Of a DNA stretch of 64,000 nt, positions 18,191 to 26,815 are shown piece after piece (the first letter of the stretch is position 1; the number at the start of each line of letters is the position of its first letter). Below the pieces are notes generated by a model. The model saw only the letters and a program-made list of their open reading frames with translations, was not told the origin of the DNA and ran no database searches. A program made the translations under genes and the position numbers. This DNA is from Paracoccus sp. MKU1 (GTDB taxonomy: Bacteria > Pseudomonadota > Alphaproteobacteria > Rhodobacterales > Rhodobacteraceae): positions 62,001-126,000 of the forward strand of contig NZ_LLWQ01000154.1 in the NCBI RefSeq assembly GCF_001447385.1, written 5' to 3'.

Positions 18191-18876
18191 AAAGCTTCAA
18201 GGCCCTGTCCGCGCTGCTCAGCTATCCCAGCGAGGAACTGATTGCCGCGCTGCCCGAGATCGAGGCGGTCCTGCAAGCCGAGGGGCTGTTCGGCCCCAAG
18301 CGCATGGAGGAAATCCGCCGCCTGCTGCATGAATTGCGGCAGGGCGACCTCTACGACCTTCAGGAACGCTATGTGCTGCTGTTCGACCGCTCGCGCAGCC
18401 TGTCGTTGAACCTGTTCGAACATGTGCATGGCGAAAGCCGCGACCGCGGCGGCGCCATGGTGGACCTGTTGGAGACCTATCGCGCCGGCGGCTTCGATCT
18501 GGTCGGGTCGGAACTGCCCGATCACCTGCCGGTGCTGCTGGAATATCTCTCGACCCGGCCCTTGCCGGAGGCCGAGGCGCTGCTGGCCGATGCCTCCCAT
18601 ATCCTGGTCGCGCTGGCCGAGCGGCTGACGCGGCGCGAGACGGCCTATGCCGGCGTGCTCAGCGCGCTGGTGGCGCTGGTGGTGACCGAGCCGGCCGAGC
18701 TGCCCGAGGAACTGGCCGCCGTCCCCGACGACGACCCCGAGGACCTGGCCGCGCTCGATGCCGTCTGGGAGGAGGCGCAGGTGACCTTCGGCCCCGATCC
18801 CAATGCCGGCTGCCCGATCAGCCGCGACATCCTTGCCCGCATGGACGCCCCGCGCGTCCCCGGCCCGGCGCAGTGA
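18187..18876 (+). CDS. narJ: NarJ, nitrate reductase assembly chaperone
   Basis: 229 residues, all-helical TorD/NarJ-family chaperone that holds NarG until molybdenum cofactor is inserted and the complex docks on NarI. Characteristic YVLLFDRSRSLSLNLFEHVHGESRDRG near residues 61-87. ATGA overlap with narH and a 15-base gap to the narI start chosen here. Cytoplasmic and not part of the finished enzyme. Confidence 0.95.
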   Translation: MKSFKALSALLSYPSEELIAALPEIEAVLQAEGLFGPKRMEEIRRLLHELRQGDLYDLQERYVLLFDRSRSLSLNLFEHVHGESRDRGGAMVDLLETYRAGGFDLVGSELPDHLPVLLEYLSTRPLPEAEALLADASHILVALAERLTRRETAYAGVLSALVALVVTEPAELPEELAAVPDDDPEDLAALDAVWEEAQVTFGPDPNAGCPISRDILARMDAPRVPGPAQ

Positions 18877-18890
18877 ATGAGGAGGCTCAG

Positions 18891-19592
18891 ATGAACAATT
18901 TTCTTTTCGGCATCTACCCCTATATCGCCATCACGGTGATGATCCTGGGCTCGATCATCCGCTACGACCAGGACCCGTTCAGCTGGAAATCCAAGTCCAG
19001 CCAGATCCTGCGGCGGCGGCAATTCGTCATCGGCTCGGTCCTGTTCCATGTCGGCGTGCTGGTGATCCTGGGCGGCCATCTGGTCGGGCTTCTGACCCCG
19101 ATCGCGGTGTTCGACGCCTTTGGCATCAGCCATGGCGCCAAGCAGGTGCTGGCGATGAGCGTCGGCGGCATTGCCGGGGTCATGGCGCTGGTCGGCGGCG
19201 GGATGCTGCTGCACCGCCGGCTTTACGATCCGCGCGTGCGCGCCCATACCACCCTGGCCGATACCGGCATCCTGGCGCTGCTGGTGGCGCAGCTGGTGCT
19301 GGGGCTCATGACCATCCTGGTCTCGATGCAGCATCTGGACGGGCATGAGATGGTGCTGCTGATGTCCTGGGCGCAGGGCATCGTCTATTTCCGCTCGGGC
19401 GCGGCCGAGCATCTGGCCAATGTGCATTGGCTGTTCAAGCTGCATATCCTGCTGGGGCTGACCATCTTCCTGCTGTTCCCCTTCACCCGGCTGGTGCACA
19501 TGATCTCGGCCCCGCTGCGCTATCTGTGGCGGCCGGGCTATCAGATCGTGCGGACCAAGCGTCAACCGGCCAAGCGTTATCCGGCGGAGTAG
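18891..19592 (+). CDS. narI: NarI, nitrate reductase gamma subunit (cytochrome b)
   Basis: 233 residues, five membrane helices and two b haems; oxidises ubiquinol at the periplasmic side. Histidines suited as haem ligands lie in FHVGVLVILGGHLVG and in HWLFKLHILLG. The ATG at 18891 is preferred because GAGGAGG sits just before it; an upstream GTG overlapping the narJ stop is in frame but less likely. Confidence 0.96.
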   Translation: MNNFLFGIYPYIAITVMILGSIIRYDQDPFSWKSKSSQILRRRQFVIGSVLFHVGVLVILGGHLVGLLTPIAVFDAFGISHGAKQVLAMSVGGIAGVMALVGGGMLLHRRLYDPRVRAHTTLADTGILALLVAQLVLGLMTILVSMQHLDGHEMVLLMSWAQGIVYFRSGAAEHLANVHWLFKLHILLGLTIFLLFPFTRLVHMISAPLRYLWRPGYQIVRTKRQPAKRYPAE

Positions 19593-19597
19593 GGGCG

Positions 19598-20401
19598 ATG
19601 GAGATGAAACCGCTGCTGCCGCCGGTCGTCGTGAACGGCGTGACCATCGACCCCGGCCGCATCGCGGCCGAGGCGCAGAACCATCCCGCGCCCAAGGGCA
19701 AGCCCGGCCATGCATGGCGGGCCGCGGCCCGGGCGCTGGCCGTGCGCGAGCTGCTGCTGCAAGAGGCGCGGGCCCGGGGCATCGCGGCCGAGCCGGCCGA
19801 GCTTGCCCCCGGCCAATGGGAGACCGAGGACGAGGCCGCGATCCGCGCACTGCTGGAGCGGGAGATCCGTCCGGCATCCGCGGAGAGGGCGGCGCTGGCC
19901 GCGCATTACGCGGCGCATCCCGAGCAGTTCCGCGCTCCCTCGCTGTTCGAGGCGGCGCATATCCTGTTCGCCGCCGCACCGGACGATGCCGAGGCCCGCG
20001 CCGAGGCGCGGGCCCGGGCCGAAACGGTGCTGGCCGAGCTGCGCGCCGAGCCGCGCCGGTTCGCCGAACTGGCCGCGCGCTACAGCGCCTGTTCGTCCAA
20101 AGCCGCCGGCGGGGTGCTGGGGCAACTGACTTCGGGCGATACGGTTCCGGAATTCGAGGCCGTGCTGGCCACCATGGAAGAGGGGGCGCTGGCCTTGGCC
20201 GAAACGCGCTATGGCCTGCATGTGATCCGCCTCGACGCCCGGGCGCGCGGCGAAGTGCTGCCCTTCGAGGTCGTGCTGCCGCAGCTGCGCCATGCGCATG
20301 ACAAGGCGGCCTGGCTGCGCGCCAGCCGCGACTATGTGGACGGGCTGATTGCGGGGGCCGAGATCTCTGGCGTCGCCTTTCAGCGGGACGGGGGTGCCTG
20401 A
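19598..20401 (+). CDS. Parvulin-type peptidyl-prolyl isomerase of the nar operon
   Basis: 267 residues. The C-terminal half is a PpiC/parvulin rotamase domain (EAAHILFA, then RFAELAARYSACSSKAAGGVLGQL and GLHVIRLDAR). The N-terminal half is helical and lacks a signal peptide, so it is probably cytoplasmic. It starts five bases after narI and shares one base with the next gene. A role in folding or maturing the Nar complex is inferred from context only. Confidence 0.85.
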   Translation: MEMKPLLPPVVVNGVTIDPGRIAAEAQNHPAPKGKPGHAWRAAARALAVRELLLQEARARGIAAEPAELAPGQWETEDEAAIRALLEREIRPASAERAALAAHYAAHPEQFRAPSLFEAAHILFAAAPDDAEARAEARARAETVLAELRAEPRRFAELAARYSACSSKAAGGVLGQLTSGDTVPEFEAVLATMEEGALALAETRYGLHVIRLDARARGEVLPFEVVLPQLRHAHDKAAWLRASRDYVDGLIAGAEISGVAFQRDGGA

Positions 20402-20913
20402 TGCATCTGGCCTATGTCAGCCTGCCCGGCCGCGGCGCGAACGACGGCTTCCTTGCCGCCATCGCCGAGCGGGCGCGGGCGGAGGGGCTGCGGCTGGCCG
20501 GGACGGTGCAGACCAACCCGCAGCGCGAGGGGCGCATCAAATGCGACATGGACCTGCGCGTGCTGCCCGACGGCCCGGTGCTGCGCATCAGCGAGGATCG
20601 CGGCAATGGTGCGCGCGGCTGCCGGCTGGATGCGGGCGTGCTGGAGGCGGCGGTGCTGGGCGTCACAGCGGCGCTGCCCGGCGCCGACCTGCTGCTGGTC
20701 AACAAGTTCGGCAAGCAGGAATCCGAGGGCCGCGGTTTCGCGCCGCTGATCGCCGAGGCCCTGTCGCGCGACATCCCGGTCCTGGCCGGGGTGAACGGGC
20801 TGAACCTGCCGGCGTTCCAGGCGTTCGCCGACGGGCTTGCCGCGCCGCTTCCCGGTGATGAGGCCCTGGTCATGGACTGGTGCCGGCGGATCTGCGGATT
20901 GCAACCTGCCTGA
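20401..20913 (+). CDS. DUF2478-like small protein, last gene of nar operon
   Basis: 170 residues. The pattern (NDGFLAAIAERARAEGLRLAG, LLLVNKFGKQESEGRGFAPLIAEAL, IPVLAGVNG) matches my memory of DUF2478 proteins, a nucleotide-binding-like family often beside molybdenum genes. The N-terminus lacks an obvious P-loop. It overlaps the parvulin stop by one base (TGATG) and is followed by a strong terminator, so it closes the operon. A molybdenum-cofactor role is possible but not shown. Confidence 0.7.
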   Translation: MHLAYVSLPGRGANDGFLAAIAERARAEGLRLAGTVQTNPQREGRIKCDMDLRVLPDGPVLRISEDRGNGARGCRLDAGVLEAAVLGVTAALPGADLLLVNKFGKQESEGRGFAPLIAEALSRDIPVLAGVNGLNLPAFQAFADGLAAPLPGDEALVMDWCRRICGLQPA

Positions 20914-20933
20914 CCTGCAAGACTTGTGCAACG

Positions 20934-20964
20934 AAAAGGCCCGGTCGTCGCGACCGGGCCTTTT
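20934..20964. terminator. Bidirectional intrinsic terminator between nar operon and nnrS
   Basis: AAAAGGCCCGGTCG, loop TCG, then the exact complement ending in TTTT. A perfect 14-bp stem with A and T tracts on both sides, so it can stop transcription from both converging operons. Confidence 0.92.
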
Positions 20965-20978
20965 CTGCATGGCTCGCT

Positions 20979-22193
20979 TCAGGCTGGTCGCCTCGTGCCC
21001 GAGACCGGCTTTTTCGCCACCCGCGGCCGCGCCAGCACCGGCAGGTAGAGCAGTGCGAAGCCGCCGAAGGCCAGAACCCACAGCGTGCCCGACAGGTGCA
21101 GCAGCCAGACCTGCGCCGGCAGCAAGCCGGCCAGCAGCCGCAGCACCACCGAGCCGACAAGGGCCAGGTAAAGCGCCGTGGTGCCGCGTCCGGCATGCAG
21201 CGCCCGGCCGCTATGGCCCAGGCTCGCCCGGCTCATCACCGCCAGGGTCATCAGTCCGATGGCGCCGGCCAGCCAGACATGCCGCGCCGGCGCGGCCGCC
21301 ATCAGGCCCAGCCCCGCCGCCGCCTCGGCCCAGAAGCCGAGTGCCAGCGCGGCATAGGCCAGATGCAGCACCCAAAGCAGCGGCTCGGCCCCGGTCTGCG
21401 CGCCCTGCCAGCGTGCCAGCCGCCACAGATGCGCCGCGCCGCAGGCCAGCATCAGCCAGGGCATGGCGGTCGCTTCGGGCGCGGCGACGAAGCCCGCCAG
21501 CGTCACCCCTGTCAGCCCCAGCACCAGCCCGTCGCCGCGGCCGAAGGGCGCAGGCAGGCGCTGCGCCCCTCGCGCCGCTAGCCAGTTGCGGGTAAAGCTG
21601 GGAATGATCCGCCCGCCGATCAGCGCGATCAGCATCAGCGCCGCTGCCAGCCCCAGCCGCATGCCCATCCCCTCGAAGGCCGCATCGCCGCGGGCGGCCT
21701 CGACATGGAACAGCGCGTTGCCGGCGGCGAACAGCATCAGCAGCGCCAGCACCGGCAGGTTGCGCCAGTTCCGGCCATGCAGGATCTCGCGTGCCAGGAA
21801 GGCCAGCAGCATGAGCCCGCAAGCCAGATCGGCCAGCAGGACCACGCGCCAGTCCAGCAGCGCCGAGAGCGCGATGGCAAGCCGGCCCAGAAACCACAAC
21901 CCGACCAGCCCGGCCAAGGGCGCACCCATCACCGGCAGCCGTCCGGTCCAGTTCGGCACCGCGGTCAGCAGGAAGCCGGCGATCACTCCGCCCAGATAGG
22001 CATAGAGAAATTCATGCGCGTGCCAGCTGAACGGATCGAAGGCCAGGGGCAGGATCTCGGCTCCGGCCAGCATGGCCACCCAGATCGCCATGGCCAGCGC
22101 CGCCCAGAGCGCCGAGATGAGGAAGAAGGCCCGGAAGCCGTGACTGAACAGCACCGGCCCGCGATAGTTGCGCATGCGTTCCGAGGTGGACAT
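20979..22193 (-). CDS. nnrS: NnrS family haem/copper membrane protein, NO stress tolerance
   Basis: 404 residues, about twelve membrane helices. NnrS proteins bind haem and copper and protect against nitric oxide stress. Family features include FSHGFRAFFLISALWA at the N-terminus, DPFSWHAHEFLYAY (histidines) near residue 53, and GGRIIPSFTRNWL near residue 193. Last gene of the minus-strand ubiTUV-nnrS group, 23 bases after ubiV, so probably under the same FNR-type control. Fits a cell that makes NO by denitrification. Confidence 0.93.
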   Translation of the reverse strand: MSTSERMRNYRGPVLFSHGFRAFFLISALWAALAMAIWVAMLAGAEILPLAFDPFSWHAHEFLYAYLGGVIAGFLLTAVPNWTGRLPVMGAPLAGLVGLWFLGRLAIALSALLDWRVVLLADLACGLMLLAFLAREILHGRNWRNLPVLALLMLFAAGNALFHVEAARGDAAFEGMGMRLGLAAALMLIALIGGRIIPSFTRNWLAARGAQRLPAPFGRGDGLVLGLTGVTLAGFVAAPEATAMPWLMLACGAAHLWRLARWQGAQTGAEPLLWVLHLAYAALALGFWAEAAAGLGLMAAAPARHVWLAGAIGLMTLAVMSRASLGHSGRALHAGRGTTALYLALVGSVVLRLLAGLLPAQVWLLHLSGTLWVLAFGGFALLYLPVLARPRVAKKPVSGTRRPA

Positions 22194-22216
22194 CGCGCGT
22201 CTCCGTCAGAAATGGA

Positions 22217-23113
22217 TCAGGGGCAGGGGGCGGCACCAGGGCGCGCCTCCAGGAAGCCTTGGGCAAAGATGGCGCCCGGCTGGATGCGGCGCAAGTCGGC
22301 CAAGGCGTCGCGGGGGGAAAGCCCGCTTTCCAGCAGGCGGGCGTAAAGCCGGGTCACGGCCGCGAAATCGCCCGGCTGCGGCGACAGCCGCAGCGCATCG
22401 ACGCCGGCCTCGCGCAAGGGGGCGACCTGCCCCGCGACGCTCATATGGGTATAGCTCAGCGTCTGCACGCCGTTCACGGTCAGGAAGGGCTGGCCCTCCA
22501 GCGTCTCGACCGTGCGGCCGTCGGGATCCTCGGCGCAGACGAACTGGCAGCTGTCTTTGGCGCGGTCGTGCAGCCGCGCGTGATAGCAGCGCCCCGAGAT
22601 CGCCAGCGGTGCCCGGCCATGGCCCCAGACCTCGACCGCGACGCCGGCCTGTCTGCCGGCCTGCGCCAGTTGCGCCACCGAGTCCAGCGGCAGCTCGGGC
22701 GGCAGGCAGATGCGGCGCGCGCCCTTCGCGGCCAGCCATTCCAGCGTGCCCTCGTTATAGACGTTGACCGTCGGGCCGACCCAGAAGGGCGCGCCCTCGG
22801 GCAGGTGCTTCAGCGCGCTGAGATCGGCGATCTCGACCGGCAGGCCAGAGGCGAACAGCTCGGCCGTCTGCCGCCGCTCGCGCTTCAGCGTGATGAGCGT
22901 CAGCGTGGACAGCGCCACTTCCTTGCCGGCGGCTTGCAGCACCTCGACCGCGGCGGGGATTTCGTGCTGCCAGAAGGGCAGGCGCTTCGAACAGACCCAT
23001 TCGCCGATCACCACCCGCTTGACGGGGGTCTCGGCCAGCGTCCGGTAGAAGGCGCGGACCTGGTCCGCGCTCCAGAAAAAGGCGATAGGGCCGACGGTCA
23101 GGTCCATGGTCAT
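22217..23113 (-). CDS. ubiV: UbiV, O2-independent ubiquinone hydroxylation protein
   Basis: 298 residues, U32-peptidase-like family. UbiU and UbiV form a [4Fe-4S] heterodimer that hydroxylates the ubiquinone ring without oxygen, using prephenate as oxygen donor. Cysteines C41, C176, C189 and C193 have the same spacing as the E. coli UbiV cluster ligands. Start chosen at 23113 because its ATG overlaps the ubiU stop (ATGA); a second ATG lies two codons on. Confidence 0.94.
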   Translation of the reverse strand: MTMDLTVGPIAFFWSADQVRAFYRTLAETPVKRVVIGEWVCSKRLPFWQHEIPAAVEVLQAAGKEVALSTLTLITLKRERRQTAELFASGLPVEIADLSALKHLPEGAPFWVGPTVNVYNEGTLEWLAAKGARRICLPPELPLDSVAQLAQAGRQAGVAVEVWGHGRAPLAISGRCYHARLHDRAKDSCQFVCAEDPDGRTVETLEGQPFLTVNGVQTLSYTHMSVAGQVAPLREAGVDALRLSPQPGDFAAVTRLYARLLESGLSPRDALADLRRIQPGAIFAQGFLEARPGAAPCP

Positions 23114-24105
23114 CTCCAGGTCTTGGCATAGGCGCCGGTGGTTGCGGCCTGGCCCTCGGTCAGCCGCGCAAGCAGTCCCTCGGGCATCGGCGCGCCCTGG
23201 TCGGCAGCCTCGACGGCGGCGCGGAAGGCGCGCACCACCTGCGCCACATAGGCGCGCGAGCGTTGCCGCCCCTCGATCTTCAACGCGCCGACCCCGGCCT
23301 TTTGCAGCGCCGGGATCAGCCGGGTCGCGTCCAGGCTGACCGGATCCTCGAAGATATGGCCGGTCTGGCTGTCCCCCTTGCCGTCGGGCGAGGTGAAGCA
23401 GCCCTTGCACAGCGTCGGATAGGGCACCGGCATGCCCTTGGGCGTGCGGTGGATCAGGAAATCGCCCAGTCGCGCCTCGTGATTGCCGGCCACATCGGCA
23501 TAGGCGACATGGCTTGCGGGCGAGCAGACGCCGTTCATGTTCGGCGACAGCCCGGTGGCATAGGAGGACAGCGAGCACCGCCCCTCGGCCATGACGCAAA
23601 GCCCGCCAAAGACGAAGACCTCGGTTTCCACGTCGATCTCGCGGTTGATGGCGGTGATCTCCTCGACCGACAGCACGCGCGGCAGCACGACGCGGCGGAT
23701 GCCGAAGGTTTCGGCATAGAAGTTGATCGCGTCGGGATTGGCGGCGGCGGCCTGCACCGACAGGTGCAGCCGCAGGCCGGGATGGGCCTCGGCGGCATGG
23801 GCGATCAGGCCCAGATCGGCCAGGATCACCGCATCCGCGCCCAGTTGGGCGGCGTCGCGGACGGCGCGGTGCCAGAGCGTCTGGTCGCCGGCGCGCGGAA
23901 AGGTGTTGATCGCCACCAGAACCTTGGCGCCGCGCGCATGGGCATAGGCCACGCCCTCGGCCAGTTCCTCGCGGCTGAAGTTCAGCCCGGGAAAGTTGCG
24001 GGCATTCGTCTCGTCGGCAAAGCCGCAATAGACCGTATGCGCACCGGCATCGACCGCCGCGCGCAGCGCCGCCGGGGTTCCGGCCGGGCAGACCAACTCC
24101 ATCAT
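23110..24105 (-). CDS. ubiU: UbiU, O2-independent ubiquinone hydroxylation protein
   Basis: 331 residues, U32 family partner of UbiV. The four cluster cysteines C170, C177, C194 and C233 match E. coli UbiU with an offset of one. Motif GGLCVMAEGRCSLSSYATG is diagnostic and separates it from true collagenase-like U32 peptidases. Overlaps ubiT by four bases at its start and ubiV by four at its end. Confidence 0.95.
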   Translation of the reverse strand: MMELVCPAGTPAALRAAVDAGAHTVYCGFADETNARNFPGLNFSREELAEGVAYAHARGAKVLVAINTFPRAGDQTLWHRAVRDAAQLGADAVILADLGLIAHAAEAHPGLRLHLSVQAAAANPDAINFYAETFGIRRVVLPRVLSVEEITAINREIDVETEVFVFGGLCVMAEGRCSLSSYATGLSPNMNGVCSPASHVAYADVAGNHEARLGDFLIHRTPKGMPVPYPTLCKGCFTSPDGKGDSQTGHIFEDPVSLDATRLIPALQKAGVGALKIEGRQRSRAYVAQVVRAFRAAVEAADQGAPMPEGLLARLTEGQAATTGAYAKTWR

Positions 24106-24635
24106 GGCATCACCTCTTGTCGGGACAGAATCAGGCCGCTCTTGCGCGCCATCAAGGCCGAGCCCCGCCGCAACCAGCGGTCCAGCGGCCGGCCGGACAG
24201 CGCGGCCAGCTCCTCGGTCAGGTCCAGCTCGGCATCGTCCAGCGCATTGCGCAGCGCCAGCACCGCCGAGGTGTCGCCGCCGATCTGCAACTCGCCGGAA
24301 AAGAACAGCGCATCGCCATCCTCGGCGCCGTGCAGCATCGCCAGGAACGCCGCCAGCCCGCCCCGGATCGCGGCGTCATGCCCGGGTTCGGGGGCATGGC
24401 GCGGATGGGCGCTCAGCCGCCGCGCTTCGGGCTGCATCAACAGCAGGAACGGCCCGTCGCTGACATCGAGCAGGAAGCGGGCCTGGGCATAGGGGCCGAG
24501 CCGCGACAGGATCGCCGGCTTTTTCGCGGCGATCCGGCGCAGGAACGCCGTCAGCGCCAGGCCAAGGGCCGGGCGGGCAAGCGGCGGGGGCGGAAGCCGC
24601 ATCAGAAGCGGCGGCAGGGTGGGGCGCTGGGTCAT
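24102..24635 (-). CDS. ubiT: UbiT, SCP2-domain lipid-binding protein of anaerobic ubiquinone synthesis
   Basis: 177 residues with an SCP2-like sterol-carrier domain (GDALFFSGELQIGGDTSAVLALRNALDDAE near residues 111-140). UbiT replaces UbiJ in the O2-independent pathway, carrying the prenylated intermediates. First gene of ubiTUV-nnrS. The start at 24635 has only a weak GGA ahead. The FNR-type box is centred 41.5 bases upstream, which would leave almost no leader. Confidence 0.9.
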   Translation of the reverse strand: MTQRPTLPPLLMRLPPPPLARPALGLALTAFLRRIAAKKPAILSRLGPYAQARFLLDVSDGPFLLLMQPEARRLSAHPRHAPEPGHDAAIRGGLAAFLAMLHGAEDGDALFFSGELQIGGDTSAVLALRNALDDAELDLTEELAALSGRPLDRWLRRGSALMARKSGLILSRQEVMP

Positions 24636-24669
24636 GATCCGGGTCTAGGCCGGCCAATCGGCGCTGTGA

Positions 24670-24683
24670 TTGATATTCGTCAA
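24670..24683. promoter_or_regulatory. FNR-type box shared by ubiTUV-nnrS and ubiD-ubiX-ric
   Basis: TTGAT-ATTC-GTCAA, one mismatch from consensus, in the only spacer between two divergent operons for anaerobic quinone synthesis. It is 41.5 bases from the ubiT start and about 79.5 from the ubiD start; the latter mirrors the narK layout. Confidence 0.78.
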
Positions 24684-24755
24684 ATCCGCTGCGGAAATTC
24701 CCGCCTAGCCTCTGCTCCATGACGCCCGCCGGCCGCGGGCCTGCCGGAGCCTTCG

Positions 24756-26225
24756 ATGCGCAGCCTTCCCTCTTTTCCCGATCTGCGGGCCTTTCTGTCC
24801 TGGCTGGAGGCGCGGGGCGAGCTTGCCCGCATTGCCGAGCCGGTGTCGCTGCGCCACGAGATGACGGCGGTGCAATTGGCCTGCCTGCGCCGCGGCGGCC
24901 CGGCGCTGCGCTTCGACCGGCCCGAAGGGGCGCGCATCCCGGTGATCGCCAATCTTTTCGGCACGCGGGCCCGGGTCGCGGCGGGGCTGGGCCTGCAACC
25001 GGACGGGATCGCGGGCTTCGGCGAATTTCTGGCCGCGCTGCGCAGCCCGGCCCCCGTCGAGGGCATGCGCGACGCCATGTCGCGCTGGCCGATGCTGCGC
25101 GCGGCGCTGGCGACGCGGCCGAAACTTTTGCGCCACGGTCCGGTGCAGGAGGCGGAATTGCCCGGCCTCGATTCGCTGCCGGTGCAGACGCCCTGGCCGG
25201 GGGATGGCGGACCGCTGATCACCTGGCCGGTGGTGCTGACCCGGCCGCAGGACAGCCGGGCCGAGGATCTGACCCGCTACAACCTGGGCGTCTATCGCGC
25301 GCAGGTGCTGGCGCCCGACCGGCTGATCCTGCGCTGGCTGGCGCATCGCGGCGGGGCGGCGCATCACCGCAGCTGGGCGCGGGCGGGCGAGCCGATGCCC
25401 GTCGCCATCGCGCTCGGCGCCGATCCGGCGCTGCTGCTGGCCGCGGCGCTGCCCTTGCCCGAGACGGTGTCGGAACTGGGCTTTTCCGGCGTGCTGCGCG
25501 GGGCACGGGCCGAATTGGTGGCGGCACAGACCGTGCCGCTGATGGTGCCCGCCCGTGCCGAAATCATCGTCGAGGGCTGGGTGCATCCCGGCGAGACGGC
25601 GCCCGAGGGACCCTTTGGCGACCATACCGGCTATTACAATGCCGTCGAACCCTTCCCGGTCATGCGCGTCAGCCGCATTACTTGCCGCAACGATCCGCTT
25701 TACCTGTCGACCGTCACCGGCCGGCCGCCCGACGAGCCCTCGGTCATCGGTGAGGTGTTCAACGATCTGGCCCTGCCGGTGATCCGCGCCCAGATCCCCG
25801 AGATCACCGACCTGTGGCTGCCGCCCGCCGCCTGTTCCTATCGCATGGCGGTGGTCGCCATCGACAAGCGTTATCCCGGCCAGGCGCGGCGGGTGATGAT
25901 GGCGCTGTGGGGCATGCTGCCGCAATTCAGCTATACCAAGCTGGTTGTCGTGGTGGACCGCGACATCGACGTGCGCAGCTGGGACGATATCGCCTGGGCG
26001 ATCTCGACCCGGATGGACCCGGGCCGCGACGCGATGCTGCTGGACCGGACGCCGATGGACTATCTGGACTTCGCCTCGCCCATCGAGGGGCTGGCGGGCA
26101 AGCTGGGGCTGGACGCCACCACCAAGATCGGCGCCGAAACCAGCCGCGAATGGGGCCGGGTCATGCAGCTTGACCCGCAGCACGAGGCGCGGGCCGAGGC
26201 GCTCTTGGCCGCGGTGCTGCCATGA
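24756..26225 (+). CDS. ubiD: UbiD-family decarboxylase, ubiquinone pathway
   Basis: 489 residues, prenylated-FMN-dependent decarboxylase removing the carboxyl group of 3-polyprenyl-4-hydroxybenzoate. Family features: DLRAFLSWLEARGELARI at the N-terminus, EIIVEGWVHPGETAPEGPFGDHTGYYN (catalytic region with the conserved E and R cluster, residues about 268-294) and RMDPGRDAMLLDRTPMDYLDFASP near the C-terminus. GGAG sits seven bases before the ATG. ubiX follows directly with a four-base overlap and makes its cofactor. Confidence 0.93.
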   Translation: MRSLPSFPDLRAFLSWLEARGELARIAEPVSLRHEMTAVQLACLRRGGPALRFDRPEGARIPVIANLFGTRARVAAGLGLQPDGIAGFGEFLAALRSPAPVEGMRDAMSRWPMLRAALATRPKLLRHGPVQEAELPGLDSLPVQTPWPGDGGPLITWPVVLTRPQDSRAEDLTRYNLGVYRAQVLAPDRLILRWLAHRGGAAHHRSWARAGEPMPVAIALGADPALLLAAALPLPETVSELGFSGVLRGARAELVAAQTVPLMVPARAEIIVEGWVHPGETAPEGPFGDHTGYYNAVEPFPVMRVSRITCRNDPLYLSTVTGRPPDEPSVIGEVFNDLALPVIRAQIPEITDLWLPPAACSYRMAVVAIDKRYPGQARRVMMALWGMLPQFSYTKLVVVVDRDIDVRSWDDIAWAISTRMDPGRDAMLLDRTPMDYLDFASPIEGLAGKLGLDATTKIGAETSREWGRVMQLDPQHEARAEALLAAVLP

Positions 26226-26815
26226 GGGTGGTGCTGGGCGTCTCGGGAGCCTCGGGCGCGGTGCTGGCGCTGGATTGCGCCCGGGCGCTGATCCGCCTGG
26301 GGGCCGAGATCGACCTGGTCGTCTCGACCATGGCCGAACGCACGCTGGCCGCGGAGGTCGGGCCCGGCGCGCTCTCCGATTTGCGGGGGCTGGCCGCGCG
26401 GGTGCATGCGCAACGCGACCTGGGCGCTTCGATCGCCTCGGGCTCCTGTCCGGTCGCGGGCATGATCGTCGCGCCCTGTTCGATGCGCAGTCTGGCCGCC
26501 ATCGCGCATGGCTTCGACGACGGGTTGCTGACCCGCGCCGCCGGCGTGCAACTGAAGGAACGCCGGCCGCTGGTGCTGCTGGCGCGCGAGGCGCCGCTGA
26601 CGCTGGCGCATCTGGACAACATGCTGGCCGCGACCCGGATGGGCGCGGTGGTCCTGCCGCCGGTTCCCGCCTTTTACTTGCGTCCCCAGGACCTGGCCGA
26701 AGTCACCGCCCAGGTCGCGGCCCGCGCGGTCGATCTGCTGCGCCTGGGTCCGCCGCTGGCCCGAAGCTGGGCCCCCCGACAACCCGCCCCCCATGGAGGA
26801 GATCATCATGACTGA
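26222..26815 (+). CDS. ubiX: UbiX, flavin prenyltransferase
   Basis: 197 residues. Makes prenylated FMN from FMN and dimethylallyl phosphate, the cofactor UbiD needs. The N-terminal FMN loop VVLGVSGASGAVLAL and the stretch GSCPVAGMIVAPCSMRSLAAIAHG are typical. Start codon overlaps the ubiD stop. The C-terminal tail (APRQPAPHGGDHHD) is His-rich and overlaps the start region of ric. Confidence 0.94.
   Translation: MRVVLGVSGASGAVLALDCARALIRLGAEIDLVVSTMAERTLAAEVGPGALSDLRGLAARVHAQRDLGASIASGSCPVAGMIVAPCSMRSLAAIAHGFDDGLLTRAAGVQLKERRPLVLLAREAPLTLAHLDNMLAATRMGAVVLPPVPAFYLRPQDLAEVTAQVAARAVDLLRLGPPLARSWAPRQPAPHGGDHHD

Noticed and set aside
22217..24105. Collagenase-like U32 peptidases
   Set aside because: Both proteins carry the four cluster cysteines at UbiU and UbiV spacing and sit with an SCP2-domain ubiT, so the peptidase label is misleading.
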